64,000 nt of DNA, from NCBI RefSeq assembly GCF_006864135.1, contig NZ_SADV01000004.1:62001-126000 (forward strand). Reading direction: 5' to 3'. This DNA comes from Lysinibacillus sphaericus. Its GTDB lineage: Bacteria > Bacillota > Bacilli > Bacillales_A > Planococcaceae. The position numbers and the translations under genes are program-made. Below are positions 1-9,080 of the stretch, in pieces (within the stretch, counting starts at the first letter, position 1; each line of letters opens with the position of its first letter). The notes under the pieces were generated by a model that was not told where the DNA came from, ran no database searches, and was given only the letters and a program-made list of their open reading frames with translations.

Positions 1-381
1 ATTATACAGATCGATGGCGCGCTGCAGCAGTTTTAATAGCAAAAGATGAAGAAATGCCAAGCTTTATCGCCAATCATATAGGTACAAATATGGGGGAGAG
101 GTATACATTTCCTATGGGAATAGTGGAATTACTACAGCAAGCAAAAAAATAGATTGGTTTGTTCCTCATAGTGCTAATTTAAGAATGATAGAATCCATCT
201 GTGAAAGATCAGGTATTAGTTTAGAGGAAACATTAACTAGTGTTGAGTATATGGGAAATACTTCAGCTGTTTCTATCCCATTAGCTTTACAGTTAAGTAT
301 AAACGAAGGAAAATTACATAATGGGGATACTTTATGGGTTTGGTGCTGGCCTTATCATTAAGTGGTGTCCAGAAAATTTAG
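1..381 (+). pseudogene. 3-oxoacyl-ACP synthase III (FabH-like), broken 3' fragment
   Basis: This is the tail of a ketoacyl-ACP synthase III, the enzyme that starts fatty-acid chains by condensing an acyl-CoA with malonyl-ACP. Frame 3 reads through AAAVLIAKDEE and GTNMGE to a stop near base 150. The adjacent frame then continues with the family's DWFVPHSANLR block, which contains the active-site His, and with YMGNTSAVSIPLAL, which contains the active-site Asn. A second shift near base 335 spoils the C-terminal glycine-rich end: frame 1 stops at 361, while the neighbouring frame would run to about 381. The first shift sits at a run of seven A. The start lies outside the window. Two separate shifts make a real pseudogene more likely than a single sequencing error. 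Confidence 0.75.
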
Positions 382-411
382 GAGTTTACAATTTTTTTGA
401 GATAAACAAAA

Positions 412-456
412 GACCGGTACTCATTATTTATGATAATGAGTAATCGGTTTTTTTTT
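412..456 (+). terminator. Rho-independent terminator after the FabH remnant
   Basis: A long inverted repeat (ACCGGTACTCATTAT paired with ATAATGAGTAATCGGT) is followed directly by a run of T. It closes the transcript of the broken synthase and insulates the methyltransferase that follows. Confidence 0.85.
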
Positions 457-559
457 AACGCATTGTCAAAGGTTTGTTAAATAGGTGATTTTTTACAAAA
501 GGAAAATGATAGGATGTATTATAGGATTAAGAGGGGATAATTTATGGGAGTGAAGACGT

Positions 560-1207
560 TTGAATAATATTTGGAATAAATTTATATATAAGATTGGTTC
601 TCCAATTTACGATAAGTTTTTTAATTCAGGGGGATTTTTAAATGCTCGAAAACAAATATTTCAATCCATACCATTCAATAATCAACAAAAGATCCTGTTT
701 GTCGGTGTAGGAACAGGAGCAGATTTAGAGCTGATAAATCACGCTAACCTAAATATAACGGCTATTGATTATTCACCTGATATGCTCGGAAAAGCAAAAA
801 AGAAGTTCGAAAATTCTACAATAACATTCTTAGAAATGGATGCTCAAAATATTGAATTTGAAAATGAATCGTTTGACTATGTCATAGCTAGTTTAATCCT
901 TTCGGTAGTACCTGATGCAACTAAATGTTTTCAAGAGATGACAAGGGTATTAAAGCAAGAAGGGGAAATAATTGTTTTCGATAAATTTGTCCCTAAAGAC
1001 AAAAAACTGTCCATGCCTAAAATGTTGCTAAGACCCATTATAAGCATATTAGGAACTGATATTGGCCGGAGCTTTGAAGAAATATCACCTGTAAATATAG
1101 TAGTAAAAGAAGATACATCTATAATGCTAAATGGGATGTATAGGAAAATAATAATTGGAAAGATAATTAAGTGTACGAAACAGCCTTATACCATGCAACA
1201 AGTTTAA
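560..1207 (+). CDS. class I SAM-dependent methyltransferase
   Basis: A 215-residue Rossmann-fold methyltransferase of the UbiE/Methyltransf_11 type. Motif I is visible as LFVGVGTGADLELI (about residues 45-58), followed by the acidic end of strand two in ITAIDYSPDML, the MDAQNIEF loop and the DYVIASLILS strand. The substrate cannot be told; the fold is shared by quinone, small-molecule and lipid methyltransferases. The start is a TTG about ten bases after GGGAG. An upstream ATG at 544 runs into a stop after seven codons. The last dozen residues after GKIIK look unlike the family and lead into a repeat element, so the C-terminus may have been altered by its insertion. Confidence 0.8.
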   Translation: MNNIWNKFIYKIGSPIYDKFFNSGGFLNARKQIFQSIPFNNQQKILFVGVGTGADLELINHANLNITAIDYSPDMLGKAKKKFENSTITFLEMDAQNIEFENESFDYVIASLILSVVPDATKCFQEMTRVLKQEGEIIVFDKFVPKDKKLSMPKMLLRPIISILGTDIGRSFEEISPVNIVVKEDTSIMLNGMYRKIIIGKIIKCTKQPYTMQQV

Positions 1208-1208
1208 C

Positions 1209-1393
1209 AGACTGGGCGACTCCTTGGGGATCAGCGATAGAGGAACGAAGGCTAAAAGCATCACATCCTGTGATAACGCCTTCGTGACCAACAGCGTGTT
1301 GGCCCGAGACCCTGCAGCGCAGCGGATGTTTTCTGTAGCGAAAGCGAAGCGTCAGCTACAAAGTGCCCAGTCGGAACGGAAATCAACCACTCG
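1209..1393. repeat. Dispersed intergenic repeat, copy A
   Basis: This element shares its outer ends with the copy at 21,711-21,910: a CGACTCCTTGGGGATCA block at the left, and CCCAG-CGGAACGGAAA-CAACCA at the right. Between them is a GCGAAAGCGAAGCGTCAGC core. An inner inverted repeat (CGAAGGC with GCCTTCG) could fold the left half. Reading frames inside it are low-complexity and differ between copies, so they are not called as genes. Confidence 0.75.
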
Positions 1394-1472
1394 TTTTGGT
1401 GATGATCCTTAAAAATTCCATATTGTTTAATACCATGATCTCTTAATAGTATATTAAAATGAGGGGGCTTAA

Positions 1473-1949
1473 ATGATGACAATCAAGGTTTTTATTGCAA
1501 CTGATGAAGATTATTTACCTGTGAATGAGATAGTAAAAGAAGGGCATGAAGAGCATGTGATGGAGGAACCAACGATTTTTAAAAGTGTGGAGTCAGTAAT
1601 GCCTGAAACTTATTATAAAGAACTAATTGGCAACGAAGTAAGTGATATTCTAATTGCGAAGGAAGATGAAATTGTAGTAGGTTTCGCAGTCATAAGTGTT
1701 GAAACTTCTCCATCTTTCGAGTCGCTTGTTCCACGGAAATATGCGTACATACACGATTTTGGTGTAAAAGCTGAACTACAGCGAAAAGGAATTGGAAAAA
1801 TATTATTTACTGCTTGTATAACTTGGGCTAAAGAAAGAGAGGTTAATTCAATTGAGTTAAATGTTTGGGAATTCAATACGAAAGCTATTGATTTTTATAA
1901 ACATTTTGAAATGAATAGCGTGAGTAGAAAAATGAAATTAAACATTTGA
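1473..1949 (+). CDS. GNAT family N-acetyltransferase
   Basis: A 158-residue acetyltransferase of the GNAT fold, which moves an acetyl group from acetyl-CoA to an amine. The acetyl-CoA pyrophosphate loop is QRKGIGK (about residues 108-114), preceded by the AYIHDFGVKAEL strand. The family's C-terminal NTKAIDFYKHFEM segment is also present. The start follows GAGGGGGC at good spacing; a second ATG lies one codon later. The gene stands alone between repeat copy A and a convergent small sporulation gene. The substrate cannot be inferred; antibiotic, amino-acid or protein targets all occur in the fold. Confidence 0.85.
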   Translation: MMTIKVFIATDEDYLPVNEIVKEGHEEHVMEEPTIFKSVESVMPETYYKELIGNEVSDILIAKEDEIVVGFAVISVETSPSFESLVPRKYAYIHDFGVKAELQRKGIGKILFTACITWAKEREVNSIELNVWEFNTKAIDFYKHFEMNSVSRKMKLNI

Positions 1950-2044
1950 CGAAAAAATACCTTGTATAAGCTGGTGACTAAAATTGTTCGAAATTAAATA
2001 TGAGAAGACAAGGATAGTTGTACATCCGTGTTTTTGAAAACATG

Positions 2045-2074
2045 AAAAAAGGACTTCCGTGTACACGAAAGCCC
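2045..2074 (-). terminator. Terminator, minus strand
   Basis: On the minus strand GGGCTTTCGTG and CACGGAAGTCC form a stem followed by six T. It lies about 120 bases downstream of the small sporulation gene and probably ends its transcript. Confidence 0.6.
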
Positions 2075-2194
2075 TAGAATGGAACCAAACGTAGTTTCTA
2101 TAGTTCGGTTGCCCATTCTTTGATTTGATTTTATGAAGATTTTGTAAAAATCCAACACACTTTATTTTTTGAGTATTTGTGATAATAGGCAAGA

Positions 2195-2329
2195 CTACGC
2201 ACTGGTCCATACTAAAGTTCTTAATAAATAAAATAAGCCAAGACCGGCAATAATCAATAGCACGAATAAAACAATAGCAAAGGCAAAATTTGTACCGGGT
2301 GTATTTACTCCATAAGATGGACAACTCAA
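2195..2329 (-). CDS. YjcZ-like small sporulation membrane protein
   Basis: A 44-residue protein. A short polar head (SCPSYGVNTPGTN) is followed by FAFAIVLFVLLIIAG, a single membrane helix, and a brief tail. The FAxxIVLFxLLIIxG helix is the hallmark of the YjcZ/sporulation small-protein family of bacilli, whose members are made in the developing spore and whose exact role is unknown. The start is TTG, supported by TAAGGAGGGG at ideal spacing on the minus strand. A sister gene of the same type lies at 4,020-4,124. The helix here ends in a longer tail (FYLLRTLVWTSA) than is usual. Confidence 0.8.
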   Translation of the reverse strand: MSCPSYGVNTPGTNFAFAIVLFVLLIIAGLGLFYLLRTLVWTSA

Positions 2330-2529
2330 AACAATCCCCTCCTTATAAAAATTTATAGCAGGATTATTTGAAGAAAAGAAAAGTAATATATTTTATAAAT
2401 GCTGTATCAATACGGAACAGCCTTTATAATACATTTACTTTTTTAATGTTAATAAACAGCTATGGGCACTGGGAAGAAGGGAATAATGACGACTTTCTAC
2501 TGTTATTTCAAAATGTGGTTCACATATAC

Positions 2530-2842
2530 CGGCATCCATTTCTCCAGTTTGTCTTTTCGATCATTTTGAAAGTAATACCTATACGCTGGAATGTGGGATT
2601 ACTCACTTCGTCTAGGCCCATATAAGCAAGCGCCACAATTAAGGGCTGATAAGCTACAGCGGCGCATTTGTATCATTGGTGAAATAGAGAATACGGTGCT
2701 ATCAAAGGACAATGCTGTGCGATTAATAGTACAGCAACAAACAAATGATACTTCCTTTTTTTCTTTATACTATGTTGTACAGAGGAATGAACGCAGGGCC
2801 AATCACCTTATGTATGGTGGGATTAATCCTGAAGTAGGATAA
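2530..2842 (+). pseudogene. Possible degraded coding region, family unknown
   Basis: Three frames take turns giving protein-like text over this stretch, with ESNTYTLECGITHF in one frame and IGEIENTVLSKDNAVRLIVQ in the next. This is what a gene with several small shifts looks like. No ribosome site or domain could be recognised. The bases from 2,843 to 3,097 are AT-rich and show nothing further apart from the promoter region of the next gene. Confidence 0.25.
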
Positions 2843-3097
2843 ATTAGTTCAGCGCTACGAGTTGAGGATAACATTTTAAGAAGTTCATTAGATGGAGAGA
2901 CCATTTCATTATCAATCAATTAAGTGTTATTTTTCATTTTCATTTCCATTAGTGTAGGAATCCCCCACGGCAAAGTTATTATTTTTCTAAATTTATTGAA
3001 TAAACATAGTAATATAAATTATTGAAAAATAGTTTTGCAACTCTCATTTTATTAGATAGAATTAAATAATACCTTATTTGGAAGTGGAGTGAAGAAG

Positions 3098-3658
3098 ATG
3101 TTTCCTATTTTAGATACGGAACGATTAGTGTTGAGAGAACTTACTGAACATGACGCCCAAGATGTTTTAAATTGCTTTTCTAATGCCGATGTATTACGCC
3201 ATTATGGGCAAAATCCATTAACAAGTATAGAGCAGGTTAAACAAATCATTAACAATTTTTCAAAGAATTATGATGAAAAACGTGGTATAAAATGGGGAAT
3301 TGCATTAAAAGACCAAGAAGGAATTATTGGTACTATTGGTTTTCAAGAATGGTCTACTGAGCATAAAAGAGCTGATATCAGTTATGCGCTTTTTCCTGAA
3401 AGCTGGGGAAAAGGGTATGCAAAGGAAGCTGTAACTAAAGTACTATCATTCGGCTTTCAAGAAATGGATTTAATGCGTATTGGAGCTATTGTATTTACTG
3501 AAAATGAAGCTTCCAATAAACTATTAACCAATTTAGGCTTTGAAAAAGAAGGGATATTAAAAAATTATATGCACCAAAACGGTGTTCCGTATGATACTAA
3601 TATCTTTTCTCTAATAAAGGTTAAAAATCATAAAATGGCCAGGACCAAGATAGATTAA
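3098..3658 (+). CDS. GNAT acetyltransferase, RimJ/RimL type
   Basis: A 186-residue acetyltransferase of the RimJ/RimL group. It opens with the group's TERLVLREL signature and carries DISYALFPESWGKGYAKEA, where GKGYA is the acetyl-CoA-binding loop. NEASNKLLTNLGFEKEGIL is the usual C-terminal block. RimJ/RimL enzymes acetylate N-termini of ribosomal proteins, but most bacillus members act on unknown targets. I chose ATG 3,098 because GGAG at 3,086 sits at the right distance. A GTG at 3,089 would leave almost no room for a ribosome site. The terminator overlaps the last codons. Confidence 0.85.
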   Translation: MFPILDTERLVLRELTEHDAQDVLNCFSNADVLRHYGQNPLTSIEQVKQIINNFSKNYDEKRGIKWGIALKDQEGIIGTIGFQEWSTEHKRADISYALFPESWGKGYAKEAVTKVLSFGFQEMDLMRIGAIVFTENEASNKLLTNLGFEKEGILKNYMHQNGVPYDTNIFSLIKVKNHKMARTKID

Positions 3659-3677
3659 TGACTGTCTTGGTTTTTGT
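3643..3677 (+). terminator. Terminator overlapping the end of the GNAT gene
   Basis: ACCAAGA and TCTTGGT pair around the stop codon and are followed by a T run. Confidence 0.75.
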
Positions 3678-4019
3678 CATTAAAACGATGAAATAAACGA
3701 GATTCTCGCGAAAATTTAACTCCCTTAATATTCCTAAAGTTGATATAATAGGAATGTTTAAAAAATAAAGGAGGGAAAGGTTTTTTAAAATGAATAAACG
3801 GTGTTGAAAAAGGTGTATATTTAGCAGGTGAATACTTAAAAGCAATAGGTGGTAATAATATCTATTAATTATGTTATTGCTTTTGTCGTTAGATGTTTTA
3901 TTTAAAAAGAAAAAGAGTCACCGGAGGACAGTGACCCTGAGTATTCTTAGAAGGTTAGGGATAAATTATTATTTCTCTAGGAAAAGTATGAGCAATTGAG
4001 ATTTTGGTAGTGTCGTTTT
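3678..4019. other. Gene-free stretch with a coding scrap
   Basis: About 340 bases without an intact gene. Around 3,797-3,868 one frame reads GVEKGVYLAGEYLKAIGG, 24 codons ending in TAA, with no start or ribosome site, so it is probably a leftover of a small gene. A short stem (GTCAC with GTGAC) lies near 3,917. Confidence 0.4.
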
Positions 4020-4124
4020 TTAGTAACTAATGAAAGTTGCGCCAACGATAATTAAAAGAATAAATAATACTACAATTAGGGCAAAAGCGGACCCTGTGCC
4101 GTAACCATTACCTGAATAGCCCAT
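4020..4124 (-). CDS. YjcZ family sporulation protein
   Basis: A 34-residue protein, [11 protein letters not shown] followed by [18 protein letters not shown] and a short end. This matches the YjcZ family very closely: a Gly/Tyr-rich head plus one membrane helix. Members are expressed late in sporulation and sit in spore membranes or coat; their biochemical role is not known. AAGGAGGT stands nine bases before the ATG on the minus strand. It is too short to be found by length-limited gene searches. Confidence 0.92.
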   Translation of the reverse strand: MGYSGNGYGTGSAFALIVVLFILLIIVGATFISY

Positions 4125-4291
4125 AATAACTTACCTCCTTTCTACAATCTATAATACGTAAAGCAGTAAAAAGGAGAGAAGGTAATCATCTAACTTAAAG
4201 AAATAAATTTGCAATTAAGATAAAAAGACCTTTGTAAAAAAAGTGACAAACTTTCGATAGAGGTTAGTTTTCAAAGGGGGGGGAAAGATTA

Positions 4292-4702
4292 ATGGAAAAT
4301 GGAAAATTACCAAAGGTTGGCGTGGGAGCAGTTATCCAAAATGACGAAAATAAAATTTTACTTGTTTTACGAAAAAAAGCACCTGAAGCCGGCTGTTGGA
4401 GTTTACCTGGTGGCAAGGTTGACTATATGGAAACAATAGAAAATGCGATTATACGAGAAATTAAGGAAGAGCTTGGAGTGGACATCGAAATAACAGGATT
4501 AGTATGTGTGACCAATCATATTATTCAATCTGAAGATATTCATTATGTAGCACCTACTTTTGCTGCTCGTATTACGAATGGGGAAGTACGAAATAGAGAA
4601 CCGCATGCTTTAGAAAAAGTACATTGGTTCGCAATAGACGAAATACCTGAAAACATTACAATAACAACTGATTATGCACTTAAACAGTTAAAGCTATCGT
4701 AA
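4292..4702 (+). CDS. Nudix hydrolase (MutT/NUDIX family)
   Basis: A 136-residue Nudix enzyme that hydrolyses a nucleoside diphosphate linked to another group. The Nudix box is complete: GGKVDYMET then REIKEELG (about residues 37-60), with all metal-binding Glu residues in place. The order VGVGAVIQNDENKILLVLRKK at the N-terminus and FAARITNGEVRNREPHA later suggest the dGTP or ADP-ribose subgroups, but the substrate is undetermined. The ribosome site is a run of seven G before AAAG. It is a single gene with no evident partner. Confidence 0.88.
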   Translation: MENGKLPKVGVGAVIQNDENKILLVLRKKAPEAGCWSLPGGKVDYMETIENAIIREIKEELGVDIEITGLVCVTNHIIQSEDIHYVAPTFAARITNGEVRNREPHALEKVHWFAIDEIPENITITTDYALKQLKLS

Positions 4703-5006
4703 TTTTAGAAGGAAATATTTTTGATTTGGATGGCACTCCGGATGACAGTGAGAGCTGTTACATTTTAGCATGCTGTGCCAGCCTAAAATCATTTAACTAG
4801 CCTAAACACCCGATATCAAAAAGCCTTCTTTCTGTTGTATAAAAGGTCAAAACTAATACCTTATAAAATTTAGATTTTAGTTTAAGAAATAGATTTAAAA
4901 GTAATGGTAACTCAGATACGATAATATATCGTAGGAGGTGTGGTTTTGCCTAAGGAGCTTGTGTTATAACAGAAAAACATAAACTACCTTTTGACAATTA
5001 TTCCTA
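4703..5006. other. Leader region of the hybrid kinase with a seven-codon upstream ORF
   Basis: No full gene. A perfect AGGAGGTG at 4,933-4,940 is followed by a TTG-initiated ORF of seven codons (4,946-4,969, encoding MPKELVL) that ends 37 bases before the kinase start. The kinase itself has a poor ribosome site. The short ORF could be a translational leader or the scar of a lost gene. Confidence 0.35.
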
Positions 5007-8000
5007 ATGAAAAAGAGAAAAATTGTTCTAATCATTTGCTTGTTTATTATCTTTCTAACAGGCTCACGAATTTTATGGCTGAACTTATTTAATAATACAG
5101 ATCAACCACATGCTGTAAAAGGGCAAATGGATTTAAGAAATTGGAATTTTAATGATAGTCATGCTCTTACACTTGATGGCGAGTGGGAATTTTATCCTTA
5201 TAATTGGTTGGTTAGTGAAGAAAAGCATATCGAATCTACGAAGAATCATGCTAAATACATACAGGTTCCTAAGGGGTGGAGCTCTTCTTTACAAGAGAGA
5301 GAGAGGAGCCCTTATGGTTACGGTACTTATCGCTTAAAAATACTCGTCAATCCAGAAGACACTATTACTTATAGTATTCGCGTTCCGAGTGTGCGAAGTT
5401 CTTCAGTTTTATATGTAAATGGTCGGCGGTTGGCAAAATCAGGTGAAATAGGGGAGGTTGCAGAAAAGACGGTTGCCAGAAATGTTCCATATACTGCATC
5501 CTTTGAAGCAAACGGTCACAAAGAAATCGAAATTATTGTTCAAGCTTCAAACTTTAAGGACCCTCGTGACGGTGGAATTGTTCGCTCCATTAAATTAGGG
5601 AAAGAAGATATATTAGCTCGGGAAACTCAATTGTCGATCAATATGCAACAACTAGTAGCAGTAGTTTTTTTACTACATGCTATCTATTCCATTATTTTAT
5701 TTTTTGTAGGAATCATGGAAGAAAGAAGATTGCTTTACTTTTCTCTGTTATCGATTAATAGTATGGTTTATTTCCTATTAGGAAGCGAGGACAAATTATT
5801 ATCTTATTGGTTTCCGATTAGTTACGATTGGGCCTTTAAATTAGTTCATCTTTCTATGATTGGCATAGGCTTTTCACTGCTTCAATGCATAAAACATTGG
5901 TTACCTCGGCATGTGAGAAAATATATTCACTTGTTTAGTATTTTCTGTGCTATAGCATCATTATTGACCATCGTACTACCTACTCGTTATGTAGTAATCA
6001 ATCAAGGCATTTTCATTATGATTTTAGGAATCCCGATCGTTATAACGATTCTAACAGTAATGCGAGAATCAATTAAAGAGATTAAAAGTAATATTTTTTT
6101 ACTTTTTGCCATTTTAGCATTTGGTAATAATCTTATATGGGATGGCCTACTTCTTATTTTTGGAATAAAAATAATTATGTATCCATTTGATATTGTTATA
6201 ACAGTGGCTTGTTTGGCAATTTTATGGTTTAAAGGATATGCTAAAGTCCATTCGGAAACGAAAGAACTTGCTATTAAGCTCCAAAAGACAGATAAATTAA
6301 AGGATGAATTCCTTGCCAATACGTCTCATGAATTACGCAATCCACTTCATGGGATCCTTAACATGTCAAAAGCTGTTTTGGAAAGAGAAGATCGTGTGCT
6401 CAGTGACAAAAGTGTCAAGGATTTAGAAACAGTGCTATCTGTCGGAAGGCGTATGTCACTAATGTTAAATGATTTACTAGATGTTATGAGTTTAAAAGAA
6501 AATAATCCTAAACTTAACCTTAAAACATTTTCGATTCAGCCAATTGTATCGGGTGTATTAGATATGCTCTATGTTATGAGGGAAGGAAAGCAGATTCAGT
6601 TAATTCATCATTTTCCTGAAAATTTTCCAAAAGTAGTTGCTGATGAAAATAGAGTTATTCAAATTGTTTTCAATCTTCTTCATAATGCGGTGAAATACAC
6701 GAACGAAGGTGAAGTGACAATATTAGGTCAAGTGAAAAATGGTATGGCAGAAATTGTTATTTCGGATACTGGTATTGGTATTGATGAGGACACCATTCAA
6801 CGTATATTTAAACCATATGAACAGGGTACCCTTAGTAAGGCAATGATTGAAGGCGGATTTGGGCTAGGGCTTAGTATTAGTAAACGATTAGTTGAACTAC
6901 ATGGGGGAACATTACAGGTACATTCAGTTGTAGGGAAAGGGTCTGAATTTACTTTCACTTTACCAATATCAGACTTACCTGATGAGGAAAATGCTACAGA
7001 ACATGAGGCTCTACTATCTAATGCGAAGGAAGAATCAACAGTAGCGACTTCTACAAATCCATTCGACGATCGAACTGAAAACCATTCAATTATTGAAGCA
7101 AATCGACCTAGCGTTTTGGTCGTCGATGATGATCCAGTGAACTTAAGAGTTATCGAAACAATACTTTCAATAGAAAAATACGACTTAGTAACGGTTACAA
7201 GTGGTAGTAAGGCTCTTGAAATATTAATGTCTCAAGAGTGGGATTTGGTCATTTCAGACGTGATGATGCCAAATATGTCCGGGTACGAATTAGTACGTGC
7301 AATTCGTCAGCAATTTTCAATAACAGAACTTCCAGTGTTACTTCTTACGGCAAGAAGTCAATCTCAAGACATTAAAAATGGATTTTTATCTGGTGCTAAT
7401 GATTATGTCATGAAGCCTGTGGACGCTTTAGAGCTAAGATCAAGAGTAAAAGCACTAACCGATGTTAAACAATCTGTACAAGAACGGCTTCGAATGGAGG
7501 CAGCTTGGCTTCAGGCACAAATACAGCCGCATTTTCTTTTCAATACACTAAATGCCATTGTTACATTAAGTGAAATTGATATTGAACGTACTAGTAAGCT
7601 ACTTGAAGCACTGTGTGATTTCTTAAGGGAATCATTTAAGTTCCAGAATATTGATGAGCTTGTTCCAATTGAGGATGAATTAAATCTTGTTCGATCCTAT
7701 TTATATATTCATAAAGAACGTTTTGGGGAGCGTATCAATGCAACGTGGGATTTGGAAGTTTCTACAGACGTTATGATCCCATCATTAACCATCCAACCAT
7801 TAATTGAAAATGCTTTAAAACATGGTATTTTGCCTCGTGAAAATGGTGGGAATATTCATATTCGCATTGTAGATTACGACAGGTACATTGAGATTACTGT
7901 GTCAGATAATGGTATTGGAATGGATGAGTCTACAATGGAACGATTACTAGAGAGAAAATCGGAGACTTCAACTGGCATTGGGTTGCTTAATACAGATCTT

Positions 8001-8105
8001 CGTTTAAAACAACATTATGGTAAGGGACTTCAAATTAAAAGTAAACCAAATCAAGGGACAGCGATATCGTTTGTTGTTCTTAAAAAGAAAGAAAAATTAA
8101 AGTAA
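5007..8105 (+). CDS. Hybrid sensor kinase: 7TM-DISM, HisKA, receiver and LytS-type kinase
   Basis: A 1,032-residue membrane signalling protein with two kinase modules. After an N-terminal membrane anchor comes an extracellular jelly-roll sensor domain of the 7TMR-DISMED2 type (LTLDGEWEFYP...), then seven membrane helices (about residues 210-410). The cytoplasmic part has HisKA with the phospho-accepting His441 in SHELRNPLHG. HATPase follows with DTGIGID and GLGLSISKRL. Next is a receiver domain with Asp751 in ISDVMMPN. Last is a LytS/YehU-type kinase domain with His842 in QIQPHFLFNTLNAI and a second ATPase domain (DNGIGMDE). No separate response regulator or output domain is adjacent, so its target is unknown. 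The ATG has little upstream Shine-Dalgarno sequence. Confidence 0.88.
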   Translation: MKKRKIVLIICLFIIFLTGSRILWLNLFNNTDQPHAVKGQMDLRNWNFNDSHALTLDGEWEFYPYNWLVSEEKHIESTKNHAKYIQVPKGWSSSLQERERSPYGYGTYRLKILVNPEDTITYSIRVPSVRSSSVLYVNGRRLAKSGEIGEVAEKTVARNVPYTASFEANGHKEIEIIVQASNFKDPRDGGIVRSIKLGKEDILARETQLSINMQQLVAVVFLLHAIYSIILFFVGIMEERRLLYFSLLSINSMVYFLLGSEDKLLSYWFPISYDWAFKLVHLSMIGIGFSLLQCIKHWLPRHVRKYIHLFSIFCAIASLLTIVLPTRYVVINQGIFIMILGIPIVITILTVMRESIKEIKSNIFLLFAILAFGNNLIWDGLLLIFGIKIIMYPFDIVITVACLAILWFKGYAKVHSETKELAIKLQKTDKLKDEFLANTSHELRNPLHGILNMSKAVLEREDRVLSDKSVKDLETVLSVGRRMSLMLNDLLDVMSLKENNPKLNLKTFSIQPIVSGVLDMLYVMREGKQIQLIHHFPENFPKVVADENRVIQIVFNLLHNAVKYTNEGEVTILGQVKNGMAEIVISDTGIGIDEDTIQRIFKPYEQGTLSKAMIEGGFGLGLSISKRLVELHGGTLQVHSVVGKGSEFTFTLPISDLPDEENATEHEALLSNAKEESTVATSTNPFDDRTENHSIIEANRPSVLVVDDDPVNLRVIETILSIEKYDLVTVTSGSKALEILMSQEWDLVISDVMMPNMSGYELVRAIRQQFSITELPVLLLTARSQSQDIKNGFLSGANDYVMKPVDALELRSRVKALTDVKQSVQERLRMEAAWLQAQIQPHFLFNTLNAIVTLSEIDIERTSKLLEALCDFLRESFKFQNIDELVPIEDELNLVRSYLYIHKERFGERINATWDLEVSTDVMIPSLTIQPLIENALKHGILPRENGGNIHIRIVDYDRYIEITVSDNGIGMDESTMERLLERKSETSTGIGLLNTDLRLKQHYGKGLQIKSKPNQGTAISFVVLKKKEKLK

Positions 8106-8218
8106 ACTAATTCGGAGCAGCACCTCCATTTAATAATGGGAAAGCAGTTTAATTTAAAGGGTTTGTTGTAGTTTTATCATAAGATTGATCATTTAAAATA
8201 AAGTAAAAGTTGTTTGAA

Positions 8219-8245
8219 ATCCTGTTTTTGCAGGATTTTTTTCTT
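8219..8245 (+). terminator. Terminator after the hybrid kinase
   Basis: AATCCTG and CAGGATT form a stem followed by seven T, about 115 bases after the stop. Confidence 0.8.
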
Positions 8246-8296
8246 TAACTATCTTGATAAAACAAATAGCGAATCAGAAACAGAGGAGGATTAATT

Positions 8297-8645
8297 ATGG
8301 GTATTATCACATTCGGTAAGAAAATAGAAGGCAAAGGCTACATATGGAGACCCGCTGTTTATTGTTTAATATTCAATAGTCAGAAAGAAAAAATAGCGAT
8401 TATTCAAACAAATGATGGCGAATTTTTCCTCCCGGGTGGTGGAATGGAAAAAAATGAGTCTCACGAGGAATGTTTAAAAAGAGAAGCCCTTGAAGAGATG
8501 GGAATGGATATTGAAATAGGTCATTTTATAGGGTGTGCCCAGAGATATTTTTATTCTACAAATGACAAACGAACACCAAAGCTGGGCAGTTAATGAAGTA
8601 TTAAAGTTAACAACAGCCATAAAACATGAGCATAAGAACGCATAA
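8297..8645 (+). pseudogene. Nudix hydrolase with internal deletion
   Basis: A Nudix gene that has lost its middle. The first 90 codons, after a good AGAGGAGG site, are normal and contain a complete Nudix box (PGGGMEKNES then REALEEMG). After IGCAQRYFYSTND the frame runs off to a stop at 8,593. In the next frame the sequence resumes as HQSWAVNEVLKL, the usual last helix of this Nudix subgroup, to a stop at 8,645. Roughly 35-40 codons of strand and loop appear to be missing, joined out of frame. It might still make a short protein, but the fold would be incomplete. Confidence 0.75.
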
Positions 8646-8729
8646 CGCATATGATTGATCAAATTCCACATGATAAGACTGATTTAACTCCAAACTAAAC
8701 GAAGAGATTTCAGTGATGGAAGTACACAT

Positions 8730-8760
8730 AAAGAACAGATAACCTTAATTAGTTATCTGT
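8730..8760 (-). terminator. Terminator of the small lipoprotein gene
   Basis: ACAGATAAC pairs with GTTATCTGT just past the lipoprotein stop. On the minus strand it is followed by a T-rich stretch. Confidence 0.65.
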
Positions 8761-8769
8761 CCTCTTCAA

Positions 8770-8949
8770 TCACTTTGTAAACGGATCTTCCGAATCATAT
8801 AAAAAACTTTTCTCAAGATTTTCTTTTGTCTCAGCATTGACGGTTTTTTCTTTTGCTTCCGCTTGTTCACTAGCTGGAGCTTCATCATGAGAAGAACAAG
8901 CGGTTAATAGGAATGCTGCCATTGCTCCGATATATAGGAATTTTTTCAT
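8770..8949 (-). CDS. Small lipoprotein, function unknown
   Basis: A 59-residue protein. MKKFLYIGAMAAFLLTAC is a signal peptide with a lipobox (LTAC), so Cys18 should be lipidated and the mature part anchored outside the membrane. The mature part is 42 residues, Glu/Lys-rich and probably disordered (HDEAPASEQAEAKEKT), ending DSEDPFTK. CGGAGG stands before the ATG on the minus strand. No family is recognised. It faces the decaying genes at 9.1 kb across a shared upstream region. Confidence 0.8.
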   Translation of the reverse strand: MKKFLYIGAMAAFLLTACSSHDEAPASEQAEAKEKTVNAETKENLEKSFLYDSEDPFTK

Positions 8950-9080
8950 TGCTATAACCTCCGTTATTGTTTAGTTACAGTTTAGATTGTGCAATTACAC
9001 TTAGAATATAACGGAAATGACAATGATAAATTTGTAACAAAAAATGATAAATAATCGTTACACAATAAAAGGGGAAATTA

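Noticed and set aside
1224..1412. Open frames inside repeat copies (also 21,731-21,940 and 47,245-47,463)
   Set aside because: They are low-complexity Lys/Gln/Arg text produced by the repeat core, differ between copies and have no ribosome sites.
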